From Hemibagrus wyckioides (lineage: Eukaryota > Chordata > Actinopteri > Siluriformes > Bagridae): 64,000 nt of DNA. Location: the NCBI RefSeq assembly GCF_019097595.1, contig NC_080712.1:22823646-22887645 (forward strand). The letters are read 5' to 3'. The position numbers and the translations under genes are program-made. Of the stretch, positions 1 through 12,826 are shown one piece after another (position 1 is the first letter of the stretch; each line of letters starts with the position of its first letter). Under the pieces are notes generated by a model. The model did not search any database and was not told the DNA's origin. It saw nothing but the letters and a program-made list of their open reading frames with translations.

Positions 1-30
1 GTGCTATACAAATAAAACTGAATTGAATAT
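1..30 (+). repeat. 3' tail of GAATT-ending dispersed repeat
   Basis: The window opens with GCTATACAAATAAAACTGAA and then TTGAAT. This is the same 3' end seen at 9655-9716 and 53076-53160, so it is the last few bases of another copy cut by the window edge. Confidence 0.6.
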
Positions 31-1659
31 GCTGTGCAAAACTGTCCGAGGTAGCAAGTCCAGAAAAAGTCCAGATTCTAGATATTGTTCTGGTTGAGGG
101 CCCAAATAGCCTCTGGGAAAAACCTCTTCATTCTCTCTGTGAAATAAAGCATTATTTCCTTTATAGTGTTGAGATTTAGGGAAGAGAGGACTGAGAATTA
201 GTTCTCTTTGTGCTCGAGAAATGCAAGTAAAATGGACAAGGCAAGGTTCAGCTTTCTTGACATACTTTGTGCTGTACCACTGTCATCTTCTGCTAACTCT
301 CTCCTATTTTTTTTTTTCTCAAATAAAAGATGCATGCCATTGCAGCACTGTTGCGACCTTTCAGCCACTTTGCATCTTCTCGCTGCTGAGAGTATTACTT
401 GCAAGCATGTCAAAACTGCAGTGTCTTTAAAAAAAAAAATGAAATGAGATGGGAATGGGGGTCAGAGTACGATATCAAAGCGCCGTCATTTCCTTCTGTA
501 CTTGACTAGCTAAAACCCATCGCTTCAGATGTATGCTGTGATGATATTCTAATTGGGCTTCATGCTGTAATGAGTGCTAGATTTGATGTTGGACAAGTTG
601 ATAAGAATATGAGGCTACTGAATCAGTACACTGCTAAAAGCCCTCCAGCTCAAATGGAGGTCTCTGTACTGGATGCTTACAGCTAATCCTTTTGACATGT
701 TATACTTCATTTGTCTGACAGCGCTGCCAACGGCAGCATTTAAAGCAAGGAATTTGTCTGTGTTAGTGTGTGTGTATATATAGTGTATATTTGTGTGTGA
801 AAGGATATGAGAAGAGAGAATAAAAATCGGTGGTGAATAAAGGTGTGTGGGTCTCATGGACAATAAATGGCCCTGCTTTCCTCTGGCTGGAGGTTTAGCC
901 AAGCCAGAACTGTTGCTTTGTCCAGGGCTTTCACTTTGATTGGGTCTTTGTAGGGAGCACTCGCTAAGAGAGGTGGAATCTATTAAAAAAGCCTGGAAAT
1001 AAGAAATGTCTTGTTTGAGTCAGAACGCTTTTGTACACCACATTAAAGATCGTTTCATTTAATAATAAACTGAGGTCTGTTTAAGTCCTTAAAGTCTTCG
1101 CTTAGTATTCATTTATTCACATGAAATCATATCATTCAGTTCTACTGCGAAATATGCTACAATGAAACTAATAAGAAAAGTACATAGCAAGAAAGCAGTG
1201 TAAGAGCTACTGAAGGATCCTGGTAGTTTGGAAAGGGACTTAATTTGAAACCGGTGTAGGAGATTTTGATTTCTGAACTTTGATTTTGTTCAATTTTTTA
1301 TTCCTGAAATACCGATCCCAATGCTAACACTGTATGTTATTAATGCAATCAATCTGAACCCTCGCTACCATAATATATAATTATGAACTGAGTCATGAAT
1401 TATTATGAAATTGAATCTGTTTTAGTTCAAAGGTTTACAGGAAATTTCATGACATTGGTTATATATAACTCTATTTTTTCACTCGCAAATGTTTCATAAG
1501 TGTGGATGTTAACCGCTAAGTAAATAATCATTATCTATTTTCAGGCAATAAATCTAAAAATAAATGATAAAAATATAATTATTTCTAGTTCATTGGTTGG
1601 TTACTATTTGACATGGAAGCTAAGTGCAGATGTTGCAGCAGCTGTGAAAGTGGCTCAGT

Positions 1660-2205
1660 CCGGTCATGAGTCAGTATATCGTAAGGACCTTGACTCACCA
1701 CACACTGGGACACTGATGTCCAGTGATGTTCTAATATCCACATCAGTAAGTAAAATTTATATGGCATTTGTTAGCTTAATCGCACGTTTCTGTCATTTAA
1801 CTTTAAGCAGGATCGTAGGCTAGCTAGAGGATTTTATGAAGACAGTAAAAGTTGTGAGACTCAAACAAAACTGTTAATAGAATGTCAGATCAATTTTTAG
1901 ATTGCTAACGTAATTATTCGGTTCAAAGCTACAACAATGATAACAAGCTACGTATATTTGTCGGAGTTGATTGAGAGTTTGTCCACCATTTTTTTCAGCT
2001 TCAGAAAACATGATGTTATTTCCTGTAAGGGAATATAGTGAGCACTGATGCTGTCTGTTTTTTTAGTGCATTGTAGAATTTTTAGGGAGCAACTGTTTAA
2101 GTGCACTGGAAGCATTTTGCGATTAAGAGATAGACAGCCCTTAAAATGGCGACTCCCTGATCAATGCCCTGACTACTGAACTAGATAGCAGATTGAGACG
2201 CACCC
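1660..2205 (+). mobile_element. degenerate non-autonomous DNA transposon, copy 1
   Basis: Shares many blocks in the same order with 24786-25377. Examples are CACACACTGGGACACT, ACAATGATAACAAGCTAC against CAATAACAAGCTAC, the run TCCTGTAAGGGAATATAG against TCCAGTAAGGGAACATAG, and CCCTGACTACTGAA near the 3' end. The right terminus reads GATTGAGACGCACCC. The left terminus is worn away. It has no coding capacity. Superfamily not determined. Confidence 0.6.
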
Positions 2206-2734
2206 AGAGTTAGTGATGTGACCGTAGACTCAATTTTAACGCACAGATAATTGCTCCTTTTTGATTTTGTTCATATTTACAAGTCAGAAATAACCCAACA
2301 GAATTACTAACTGCTATCTATCGGCTATCACCTCCATTTTAATTCAGTTTATTTGGTGTGAACAAGGTCAGTTAGGGTCAGTATGGAGTACTAGAGGATA
2401 AATTAAACATCATTTTTGCCCCAAATGTTTTTGTCATGGTTCTCTGAAAATTGTGTACTGCTCTGGAATTTTTACTATGCTTACAGTGCAGTTCTACATA
2501 CTGAATTACTCTGATAATATGAAAGGCACTAACGACTTATCATGAACAAAAACACTTGCAAAAAGTTTAATTGAGCCCCAGATGGGTTTTTATTCACTAG
2601 ATCAGAGTCAGGGGGTGTTTTCTTTTGCTCTGTCTGTTCAGTAGTACTCATAAATAGGTGTGCAGAAGAGTTGGAAGTCAGTAGAGCGTTGACAAAAAGG
2701 CTTCTTCCAAGTCGGGGCTTATGTGCTTATGAGT

Positions 2735-2972
2735 GACAGACGGGCTGGTTTGAGTCGTTCAAAAACTGCTGATCTCCTGGGATTTTCACACACAACAGTC
2801 TCTAGAGTTTACACAGAATGATGGGAGGGGGGGGGGACATCCGTTCAGGGACAGTTCTGTGGTTGCATTGTTGATGAGAGAGGTCAGAGAGAAACAGCCA
2901 GACTAGATTGAACTGACAGGATGGATGAAGTTACTCTTTGCAATGGTGGTGAGCAGAAAAGCATCCCAAAAT
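2735..2972 (+). mobile_element. Tc1/mariner transposase 5' fragment (degenerate)
   Basis: Contains CTGCTGATCTCCTGGGATTT, CAGTCTCTAGAGTTTACACA, GAGAGGTCAGAGAGAAACAG and GGTGAGCAGAAAAGCATC. These match in order the palindromic element at 35775-36774 and the N-terminal DNA-binding part of fish Tc1-like transposases. It is interrupted by a G-run (2826-2836) and stop codons, so it is a dead fragment. Confidence 0.7.
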
Positions 2973-3711
2973 ACAAATAATGGACAGTGGATTATTTTGT
3001 CAATCATTGAGCACAAGCTCACTCTCTTCATCTGTTAAATGGCTTTCTTTCTAATGGACAAAAAGAAATCATTTCACTTACATTTTTATTGTGTTTTTTT
3101 TTTTTTAAATCTATCACATCAACTGTCATGCTATATTTGTTCTGATTCCTGTGCTTTTTTTTCCCTTTAAGGATAGAGGGACAGCAGCTCTCTACCTTCA
3201 CTGCCCATGCTGTTCTCAACACCACTGCTTTTCCCCATAATACCACTTAATTCCCTGAGAAGTGGCACACTGACGCAGTGGCCAGCCAGAGGAAGGGTGT
3301 CGTAATGCATCTGGACCCGCCATTGCCCCACAGGGATAATGGCTCTGATTGCTCCTGATTCCTCGTCTCTACAAAATACCTCATGTAAAATAAGTGACAT
3401 TTAAAAGGCATTGAGATGTGAAAAGGAGGGAAGAGCGTATGTGTGTGTGTGAGAGAGAAAGAAGGAGAGAGAGGGAAAGAGAGGGAGTGGGAGAGAGAGC
3501 AAGGGAAGTAGTAATCTTTTCACCTGAACGACGAAGAGAGACGAGTGGGGGGAAAAAAAGAAGTCCCTTCTTTGGCCGGCGGGGGAGCGACAGAAAAATG
3601 ATAAGCCCCTGTGTCGTAAGCTGACCCTCGCTGCTAAGCTTTTTAACTTCCTCCTGTCTGTTCGGTTTTTCTCTCTCCCCACAGAGAGAGCGAGCTAGAG
3701 AGAGAGAGCTC

Positions 3712-3748
<37 letters not shown>

Positions 3749-4040
3749 AGGGGGGGGTGGTGCTGTGCTGTGGCAGTGGGTTGACATTGCTTCTGGGAAG
3801 TGCTTGAGTCGGCGTGCTGAAAATCATTTTGGGTTAGATAGAGGCCCCCTGAGCTGGCCCCGGGATATCAGCACGCTCATCTTCGTTTAGAGAGAAAAGC
3901 GCCAACGTAAAGCACAGCCTGCAGGCTCAGTGCGTGTCCAGAGTGAGAGGGAGAGAGAGATGTGGAGAGATAGATGGAGAGAAACTGCAGTGAGGGCTAA
4001 CACCAGCATATGGTTCTAGAGCACTAGGCTGGCCCTTCAG

Positions 4041-4397
4041 CAGGGGTTCTCAGCCTTTTTCACCATTTTAAGGACCCAGAATTCTCACAATAATTAGTAG
4101 GCCTGAAATTCTAGGGTTACTTCTTTGAATCCACGGTATGTTATGTGACTTTTCAGATTTTAAATGTACTAAAATGATCTTAAGAAACACTTATTTTTGC
4201 ATGTATAGTCATATTCAATTTTGAGACAGCCAATCAGCCTTCAAAAGCTAGAACATGGGTTCTTTTTTCATTATTTTTTAATCATTTTATGAATTCCTGT
4301 AGATGATACACACACAATAGCTGTGAGGAAATGCGCATTTCATCTTTGCTTCTCGATCAGTGCTTTGACTTGATGCACACATGGGCAACGAACCCTG
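4041..4397. mobile_element. possible hAT-type MITE
   Basis: The left end reads CAGGGGTTCTCAGCC. The right end, read on the opposite strand, is CAGGGTTCGTTG, a diverged inverted copy about 355 bp away. CAGGGGTTCTCA ends are typical of hAT elements. No clean 8-bp target duplication flanks it, so the call is tentative. Confidence 0.4.
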
Positions 4398-4422
4398 CTT
4401 CGCATAACTGCTAGCAACCATG

Positions 4423-4423
4423 C

Positions 4424-4459
<36 letters not shown>
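4423..4459. repeat. (AT)n microsatellite
   Basis: Uninterrupted TA/AT alternation directly upstream of the L2 remnant. Confidence 0.95.
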
Positions 4460-4462
<3 letters not shown>

Positions 4463-4499
4463 ACCAGTGTGGATTTAATTGTCGATTTTTCCTTTACGA

Positions 4500-5165
4500 C
4501 ATCAGAAGGATTTGTCCATTTCTATCCACACAGCCCACTCAGGTGCTTGTTCAGTCCCTTGCCATTTTGAGACTGGACTACTGCAGCTCACACCTGGCAG
4601 GTCAACACCATTTAACCTCTGCAACTGATCCAGAATACAGCTGTGTGACTTGTGTTTAAGCTTCCGAAGTCCTCCCACACCATCCTATTGCTACACTGCC
4701 TCCACAGACGTCCTGTAGCCACCCAGATCAGATTTAAACCATTGACGCTTACCTACAAAGCCAAAAACAGACCAGTACCTACTTACTTCAAAGCATTTAT
4801 CACACTGTGCACTGACCATCCAGTACTGCTCAACTGGTCCAAGGATGGGTACACCAAGACTCTTCTCTGTTCTGGCATCTAGGTGATGGACTGAACTTCC
4901 CCTAGATATCCCAACAGCTGAGTCACTGACTGTCTTCAAACAACGTCTAAAGACTTTCCTCAAGTACTGAAATTAGCACTTAAACCCTTGATCTGCTTTC
5001 TTGCTTCATTTCCTCCCAACAGAGTTTATAGACTGATAGTATTCTTAGTCTGTGACCTAGTGAACCAATATCAGGTTGTATTCATTGATAGAGACTTGAA
5101 AGCACTTCTGTAAGGTGCACTGGATAAGGCCATCTGCCAAAAGTCATACATGTATCTTGCTCTCT
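4500..5165 (+). mobile_element. L2-type LINE, 3' end of ORF2 plus 3' tail (dead copy)
   Basis: Frame-shifted pieces of a reverse transcriptase C-terminus are readable on the + strand: LVQSLAILRLDYCSSHLAG at about 4541-4597, then LLLHCLHRRPVATQIRFKPL with LTLTYKAKNRPVPTYFKAF at about 4685-4800. These match the LDYCNSLLAG and LHWLPV..RI.FK.L.LTYKAL..P.Y blocks of fish L2/CR1-clade LINEs. The end carries CTGGATAAGGCCATCTGCCA, the L2 3' signature. Stop codons and frameshifts show it is inactive, and it is 5'-truncated as usual for LINEs. Confidence 0.8.
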
Positions 5166-6509
5166 ATTCTGGGCCTTTTCATTCTAGCTGCATTTCAAAC
5201 AGAAATTGGAGACGGTGCTAGCTTTTCCCAACAAACTACGAGTCGAATAATGATGCAGCTTACGTTCATTCATACCTCCACAACTAGCAGTGGAAAAAGA
5301 CGGCAGCAAAAACGATGCATTTTCATGCTCAGAGTAGCTGAGAGAGTAGAATGCATATACGTGTAAATACATACAATTTTGTTGCTTTGCTGTTAGACAT
5401 ACTTCCACTCTTTTGGGAAAACTTTCCAATAGATTTTGATATGGTTCTCTCTCTCTCTCTCTCTCTCTGTGTGTATGTATGGAGGGATGTGTAAGCAGCA
5501 GCTCATGAATGTGTTTTGCTCATTTGCCTTTTGTGGCCAATTTCAAGAGACCCTTTCTGTGACTTTTTTTCTCTCTGTAGTGCTGAATTTTATTAACAGT
5601 GATTTAGATTGGTGGAGTTGGTTCCTCTTTTCTTACTAATCATTTCCCACCTTCGGTTAACCAAAACTTTACTAGCCGACTGCCAACATACAGAAATGGA
5701 AAACTACATTTTATTCATAGATTGAAATTAACTATAGCTGGATATCAAATAGCAAATATTGCCATTGTATGTTGTTTTCAAATTTTCAAGACAAACTGTA
5801 TCAATGGGGTCTGAACCGTATCAATAAATAATCACTAGAACACAGCTGTTCACAATAATAGCTGATGACCAAACCTTAACCTGTCGCATGAATGTCTGCG
5901 TCAAACAACAACATGAATATCTGAGTCCGAACAGGGAAGAGTAAGGACACATGGGTAATTTTGGTACCCTCCAAAAGTACCACTGTGGCATGTTGTCATG
6001 GTTACTGTTTAGAAGTAGCCCACCCTTGTCATAAGAGAGAGTAGACTGTTGCTGAGGAGAGTTCAGCAAATGGTCGTCTGTCCACTGGTAACACTTTATA
6101 CACACACACACACACGTGCAGTAAGTGCTCACACATTTTAACAAAATGTTATTTTGCCCAGTCTTACATGGGCAAAATGGATTTATATTGTGCTTAATTT
6201 TTCTGGTCTAAAACAAAAACATTTGAACCAGACTCTTAACCTGTAAAAACATTTCTAAATTGCCATAATATGTACAATGCAGTAGGGTTTGGTTTGCTGT
6301 GTTTTCTGACAAGACTAGAGGATAGAAATTGCGTAGAAAAACTGTTCATGTGGCAGAGCTTTCCAGTTTCCAAAAAAAAGCTTCACTCAGTCCTGTATCC
6401 TTCTCTCCATCTTTTCCCATCTCCTATTAACCCTCTCCCTCTATACTTTTCCCTTTTCATCTCTATTATTGCTCTCCCCTCTCTCTCCTTAATTGTTTAT
6501 ATACATTAA

Positions 6510-6960
6510 CATTCTCCAAATAAAGCCTGTTCAGGTGACAGGGCTGTAATTTAGCAAGGCCCCTGCTTCGTTCCGCCTCTGAGAGGAGGGAGCAATTGCA
6601 GCGTGCAGCACGGCACCTGTAATCCGTGGTTGTCAACGACCCATCGCCATTCCTGACTATGCTAATCAATCAGCTGCACACTCATTCAGGCCTGCTTTAG
6701 CCTCATGCCCGTGCTGCTGATATATCTATTAGCCTGCCGTCAGACCCACGCCGCCCACTTAGATGAGATGCTGCATTTTTGGGCTTTTTGATAAGTAAGC
6801 TATCAGGCTGGCGGATAAATAGCAGAGCAAAGATTTTGTGGCAGCTCCCCGTGTGTGTCCATACCAATGGAGCCGTGGTCTGCTCCTCCACAGGCACCCT
6901 TAGCCAAAAGGGTTGTTTACCGAGAGAGGAGGACAGGCCTTATCTGCTTAATACAGTGTT
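6510..6960. promoter_or_regulatory. candidate conserved non-coding element
   Basis: A GC-balanced, repeat-free block in repeat-rich DNA with no splice-compatible coding frame. It holds CTAATCAATCAGCTG (6662-6676), combining a TAAT homeobox core, a PBX/MEIS-like ATCAATCA and a CAGCTG E-box, plus several further ATTAG/TAAT cores. Conservation itself is not visible here; this is inference from composition and from the gene's known neighbourhood. Confidence 0.35.
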
Positions 6961-7613
6961 GCAGGCTGCCACTCATGAAAAAACACACTCATGTGCATAG
7001 CTGGGCATGCTTTCCCTTCTTCTGTCATTTTGGGGGAGAAGCTTCAGGCGAGTCTTTTTGTTGTGTGTTTGAGAGACACAGAAGACAGAGTGAGAGGGAG
7101 AAAAACATGAGTTAGAGAAAATGTCCATGAGGTAAGTCTTTTGTTGGAGGCAAGGGCCACTGAGATGTCATGCTGTACTCATATGCTGTATGGTGTGTGT
7201 GTGTGTATAGTCTTTTTAGAGGTGCCTTGTGTCATCCTGGCGAGTGTGCACATTTATGGCTGTGAGTGTGTGTCCAGTAATCCTGAGTGGGAGTAAAGTA
7301 GCAGTGTGAGGGAACAGATTGGCAGTTGATCATGCTGAAATGCGCCCTTATCCGTTATTGGATCTGAAATGGAGGAGGCTTAAGAATTATCGGAGGCCAG
7401 CGTTAATGTGGAGATCATCTGGGGAAAGCTTGAGGCCGCCTGGCAGCCTACACACAAGCTTAATACAACACACTTATGTTCCTCTTGCTTTTCTTTCTCT
7501 GCATGATTCTCTTCATCTGTGTCTACCAAATCTCATTCGTCCATTCATATCTGCCTTGCTCTCTTTCTTGATTTATAAGACTGCAAAAAATAAAAGATAC
7601 AGATACCTACATG

Positions 7614-7614
<1 letters not shown>

Positions 7615-7646
<32 letters not shown>
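7615..7646. repeat. (TG)n microsatellite
   Basis: About 16 TG units followed by imperfect TG/TATG. Confidence 0.95.
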
Positions 7647-7652
<6 letters not shown>

Positions 7653-8021
7653 TTTGTATGCACGTGTGTTTGAATCATATAGTGCAGCAGCTGCTGGACT
7701 CATCCCAGCTCATGTGATTAGTGTCCAGTGCTGGTGTCAGGATTAACCAGCTGCTACACTTTACTAAAGTTCACCAGGCCAGAAGTTCAACACAGCTTAA
7801 AGCTGGAAGAAGATTATGTGTCAACTTCAACTTCAGTACACTTCTCCAACACAAAATACAGCACTGTCCCTATACTGTATACTGTAAATTATTTATCCAC
7901 TTCAAATTACAGTTAGATTAGAAAACTTAAGCTTTTTAAACATTTGGACCACATAATTCTACCTGATTTTTGATTTTGATTTCTGAATAAAATGCACTTC
8001 ATTTATGGCATACTTTGAAAA

Positions 8022-8300
8022 GATGGGGGCACAGTAGCCTATTGGTCACCTATTGATTACCACGTTTATCTCATAACTCAGGGCTTGAGGGTTCGAGTCT
8101 TGCCTCCACCCTTTGTGCATGTTGTCCCTGTGTTTTAAGGCTTTCATCTAGGTACTCCAGTTTTCTTCTCAGTCCAAACACGTGTTGTATCCTGGTGCAT
8201 GTGACTGTGAGCGCACTTTGTGTCCTGCGTTCCCTGAAATTGACTCCAGGCTTCCTGTGACCCTGTGTAGGATAAAGGATACAGAAAATGGACGGATGTT
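8022..8300 (+). mobile_element. tRNA-derived SINE
   Basis: Starts GGGGGCACAGTAGCC, an A-box-like segment. GGGTTCGAGTC (8090-8100) is a B box. The body module TGCATGTTGTCCCTGTG ... GTACTCCAGTTTTC follows, and the tail is GTGACCCTGTGTAGGATAAA then CAGAAAATGGACGGATG. This is the arrangement of common fish tRNA-head SINEs. Several per cent diverged; inactive. Confidence 0.75.
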
Positions 8301-9169
8301 AATATAAAGTTGTATCTACCTTAATGGAGATCACTACTTTCTTTCCAGTATATATATATAACCTTGGGAAAAAATACAGCATATTTGATGAGTTGATTAG
8401 ATTAATGAGATGTGTAGCATTATGAAATGATGGTGGCATTAATATTCAAGTGGCTTTGCATACTGAAGGCTAAAGTCATATACAGTCAATAACGTAATAT
8501 ACTATACAAATGTATCAACATGAACATGGACTAGATCAGAATATATTCTCTACATTTACCAGTGTTTTACAAGGGATAAGTATTGATGCGATGAGATTAA
8601 AGGTTAAAGGATAAAGCACATCTTCCATTTTGTCTGTGGTTTTACTGACCAGCTTTAGTTACAAGCTCATATGTGTAACTTTAATGTGTGTCTGTTGTGT
8701 TTTTTTCCCTCAGAATTGGTACACAGTGGAGTAGATAGCTCTTCCAAGAGATAGAAGGATGCACTGATGGATAAAATGGGATAAAAGAGGTGTAGAGTGG
8801 AATAGAGAGATAGAGGAAGGAGGGTGAGACAGCTCTATTTCTCATCTGGTAATTGAAGGTGAGAAGTGATTGCATTATCCATAAGAAGGAGAGTTAAGCT
8901 GCGATCACCTCATGAGCTCCTCATTTCCTCAAGTGCGTCCCAACCCCTTGCCCCAGCAACACACACACACACACAAACAAGCTGACACATTTTTAGCCTT
9001 GCATTGGACTTGAATATTTAGTCAGTATTGACATTTATCACTTAGTACACAGTGAGATATAATAAAAAATAAAATAATTTTTTTCCTGGACATTATTTGT
9101 GCATGACACACACAGTGGTGGCATAAGATAAATAATATACAATATTAAATAATAAACTGTACGTAATGA

Positions 9170-9395
9170 AGAGGGGCAGTGGCTTAGTGGTAGGATTTTT
9201 GACTCGGACGTCTGGTCATTCCTGACCTGTGTGTGTGTGTGTGTGATTGTGCCATGCCATGAGTTGGTTCCCTGTCCAGGGTGTCCACTGCTTTGTGCCC
9301 CGAGTCTCCACATATACACTGGTACAGTCTTCTCGCAGCCCTGAGTATGATGAGCGGTACAGAAAATGGCAGGGATAGCAATAATAGGAGTGGTT
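9170..9395 (+). mobile_element. tRNA-derived SINE, second copy
   Basis: Starts GAGGGGCAGTGGCTTAGTGG, a clear A box. The distal module reads CCCTGTCCAGGGTGTCCACT then GCCCCGAGTCTCC, and the tail is GAGTATGATGAGCGGTACAG then AAAATGGCAGG. A TG repeat interrupts it at 9229-9244. Same superfamily layout as the SINE at 8022 but a different internal segment is kept. Confidence 0.75.
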
Positions 9396-9544
9396 GAGTA
9401 CACATTGGTGTGGAGACATTCAGAAATGATGCTGATGTTCATACTTATAAGTTGTTCAAAAGCTCCTAGTTACACAATTGCACTTGACTATATAGTGCAC
9501 AGTTATAGAAAGGACTTATTTTCATAATCGCATTGTCTGGTGTC

Positions 9545-9720
9545 ATCCAGATGAAGATGAGATCCCTTTTGAGTCTAGGTCTTCTCAAGGTTTCTTCCTC
9601 ATATCATCTCTGGGAGTTTTTTTAAACATTATGATGTTTATTTAAAATTTTATAAAGCTGCTTTGTGTCAATATCTGTTGTTAAAAGGGCTATACAGATA
9701 AAAATTGAATTGATTGTAGG
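9545..9720 (+). repeat. GAATT-tailed dispersed repeat, copy 2
   Basis: Shares GTTTCTTCCTCATATCATCT, GGGAGTTTTT, AAGCTGCTTTGTGTCAAT, GTTAAAAGGGCTATACA and the AATTGAATTGA tail with the copy at 52960-53160. Probably the 3' end of a LINE or SINE family; family not identified. Confidence 0.65.
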
Positions 9721-10579
9721 GTAGGGCAGTAAGAGCATAAATATTACAAGAAAAAGCATTTAATGTAGCAACATTTAAAAAACATTTAACGTTACAGTAA
9801 TGACTTAACAATACTGACTATGTGCACAGCAGCAACTTGAAATGAAATGACTACTATTGCTGTAACTCGGTGTCATCTGCTTAGTGCTTTAAATAACCGT
9901 AAATGTGTTTGTTGTTAGAATGAACCACAAAATGGGAGGCGGAAATAGTGGAAAACATTGGGGGGGGAAAAGCAGAGCTAATGTGCTAACTGCTCAGATA
10001 TTATTGTATTTGTACCTGCCTGTGGTATTTTCTAAGTAAGCTGGTATAAATTCCCCAAATATAGACCTTCTGTTGTATATAATACTGTAATATATAAGAT
10101 ATATTCATCTGATTACACTTAAACACCTTCATGAAAGTTAAAAACCCCCAGTGGATCCCAATCCCTGACTCCTCTTATCCCAACATCAATTACAATGCCC
10201 TGTGGAAAAAAAAAGAAAGTAAAAAAAGCAAATAGTGCACAACTTATTTATATCTAAATTTGTATCTATTTAGGAAACATTATCTATTTATTCAGAATAA
10301 TGTATACCTATCTTTGGTTACAATTCTTGCATTTACTGTAAAAAAAAAAATTGTAATTTTCTAATTTGGCATCTAAAAAAGAAGGTGCCTCTTGTGTATT
10401 CTCTCTACGGTTTTGAAGACCCACAGCGCTGAAGCCATTGCCATTTCCAAACAAAACAGCACCAAATATTAACAATGAAATACTTTCTCTTTTATACCTC
10501 TTAGTTGCTAAGACTATAAGTTTTGTGACCTCTAAGTGTCACAAATGTGTTTTTCTTCTCCTTGTTAATACTTTTTTTT

Positions 10580-10760
10580 TTAACCTGATAAACCTTGCAG
10601 CGGCCTCTCAATATGTCATATAGCTGATCAGGCAGGAGGAATATGTGGAGAATAGCAAGCAGAGGCTGCCTGTTTAATGGCAGAGGCATATGTTGACGTT
10701 TTATCAATAGGCATTATTAAATCGTGCTTGGGTGAGTTAATCTCAGGTTGATGCTGCAGA
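10580..10760. promoter_or_regulatory. candidate conserved non-coding element
   Basis: Repeat-free block with AGCTGATCAGGCAGG, TTTTATCAATAGGC and GAGTTAATCTCAGG and no plausible exon. Regulatory role is inferred only. Confidence 0.25.
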
Positions 10761-11152
10761 GAGGTTGAGAGAGACAGGCGTTAACAGGCCTCTGTGAAAG
10801 GCAGGTCATAAGCTGCTTATTATATCGACTCTCTCCCTCTAACGCACTCTCTCTCTTATACACACACACACACACACACAAATATCCCCACATGGAGCCT
10901 CTGTTTCTGTCTTACACTCACATAGGTGTTATCAACACAAACACACAAGTTTTAGGTTTGTGTATAGATGCATGCTGAAAACATAGTACACAATATAGTG
11001 TGGGTATTGTGTGTGTGTGTGTGTTAAACTCTCTGACTCTGATATGTCTATAGAGAAGTGGATAAACTTGAGAATGTCCCAAAACACACAGCAGCTGACT
11101 GGTGCCATAGCTTATTGAAATGAGCATTTATCTCTTCTACTGCCAGAAATTG

Positions 11153-11153
11153 T

Positions 11154-11204
<51 letters not shown>
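11153..11204. repeat. (TG)n(AG)n compound microsatellite
   Basis: TG units run directly into AG units with no interruption. Confidence 0.95.
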
Positions 11205-11205
<1 letters not shown>

Positions 11206-12203
11206 CAATAGCAGTGTTATGGCTGTTGTCAGAGCTAGCAGAAGAAGCAGAGGCTGACAATGGGTGATAAGACCACCAACCTGCTCCTTCTGATTATCGC
11301 CCGCTGGACCCCCCATTCTGCCTGTGTGCAGCTTGCACAGCTCTAAGTAGCCAGAATGTGTGTGTGTGTGTGTATGTGTGTGTGTTTAAGAAGGGCAGAG
11401 AAAGAAAAAGACAGCTAGACAGACAGGGTGCTGTGTAGCTGGATTGCAGGTGTGCAGTTTCTGTAGAACAGAGATGTTTAACAGTGGAGCAATCGAGCAC
11501 TTCTGGTCTTTCAGGCACTGTTATGCTTTGTCCTCCAGTCAAGTCTGATAAGCCACCTTGTGACTAAACAAAATGAAAGTATGGAATAATTTGCACTTTT
11601 TTTCATCACAGTCCTCTTCAAAAAGTTTGCAGAAGTCATCATGTTAGGTCTATTAGACAGATTCTAGCTCTGGTTCATCCGTTGCTCTGCAGTTTTCCAC
11701 GCCACCTCTACCTCACCCATTATAAGGAACCGTCCACCAATCAGACCACCACTGATCAGATGGTGAAATGTCCAGTAGGTGTAAGCTTTGTGTATAAAGT
11801 ATAGCAGGTAGAGTAAACATACACCGGGGTGTTTTTCATAGCCAATATTTTGTTCTACATTTCCATGTACCATGATACAAGTTATTAAGATATACACATC
11901 AGGAATCATGTGTGCTGTATATCATCTTATAGGTCTCTCAGTATAATTATAAAAAATCAAACAGCATTGAAATGTAAAATCATTACTGTTCAGCAGACGC
12001 ATCAGTGCAGCATGGGATTGTCACTCTGGATGTGAAGGACTTTCTGGAAATACACGCCTTTTGCACATTTACTGAAATGAGTTTGCGTTCCATTTGTGTT
12101 GAGCTGCTTGTGGTCTGGTTGTATCAGAGCAGATCATCCTTGTCCTTTGCCACTCAGTCTCTTATCTGTATCTTTTTCTCTTCTTCTCTTTTCTCTCTCT
12201 CAG

Positions 12204-12264
12204 GTGTTTGGCCCTCTGAAGAGGTGATGGCCTACTACTGTCTGAAGAATCGTCATATGTTTAC
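12204..12264 (+). CDS. camkmt: camkmt exon A (first exon in window; probably human exon 4)
   Basis: A long CT-rich tract and CAG precede the exon, and a consensus GTGAGT donor follows at 12265. It starts with two bases (GT) completing a codon begun upstream, then reads [19 protein letters not shown], and ends with AC, the first two bases of a Thr codon. The VWPSEEV..YYCLK signature is diagnostic of CAMKMT and leads into the cofactor-binding fold. The missing first base would give Cys if the preceding exon ends in T, as expected from the human protein. 61 nt. Confidence 0.93.
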
Positions 12265-12527
12265 GTGAGTCTCTTCCTCTTTCCACTCACTCTACTCCCT
12301 CCTCCCTCCACCCCCCCAACACCCACCGCCCCCTCCCCTCTTGCTCAGGCCATTTGACAGAGATGCGAGGGGCACTTTTTGATTTGCACTCAAGGCGGTA
12401 TACGAGCCTTTGATTTCCTGTTTGTACATTCAAGAGGCAGAGGAGGGGAAGAGAGGCTTATCGATCACCCAGCCACAAGCTGAAGGTCAACTGGGCATAC
12501 AGCGCAGGGTGCTGAGCCCTTGGACTG

Positions 12528-12565
<38 letters not shown>

Positions 12566-12786
12566 AAGAGCAATAGAGCTATTAAGGCAGAAGCCTGTAA
12601 CACCATGTAAAAACTCAATTGATACTTTTGCTGCTCTTTTACTTCATGACTTTTTCAAGTTTTTTTCCTGCCCCTCACTCTCTCTCTCTCTTGCTCTGTG
12701 TGTGTGTGTGTGTCTGAGCTCTTGTAAAATCTCATTTGATACATTTACAGTTCTTTGACTTCATTTTTTTCTTCACCATCACTCTC

Positions 12787-12826
<40 letters not shown>

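Larger units (their letters stand above)
1..12203. other. non-coding DNA upstream of exon A (probable camkmt intron)
   Basis: No exon matching the CAMKMT N-terminal region was found by eye on either strand. The expected end of the preceding exon, encoding a segment like NTGNVC before a GT donor, was not seen. The stretch holds transposon remnants and SINEs listed separately, microsatellites (GA/TG near 3438-3500 and 3717-3747; TG at 7615-7646; TG and GA at 11153-11204), and one clearly GC-balanced block at 6510-6960. The remainder is AT-rich with nothing I can name. Confidence 0.7.

Noticed and set aside
1593..1823. 76-codon + frame as a possible upstream camkmt exon
   Set aside because: No similarity to the CAMKMT N-terminus, and most of it lies in a MITE remnant.
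3381..3827. 148-codon minus-strand frame rich in Ser, Leu and Thr-His
   Set aside because: Produced by GA/TG microsatellites read on the minus strand.
8085..8105. Possible tRNA gene from the GGGTTCGAGTC word
   Set aside because: It is the B box of the SINE at 8022-8300; no foldable tRNA.
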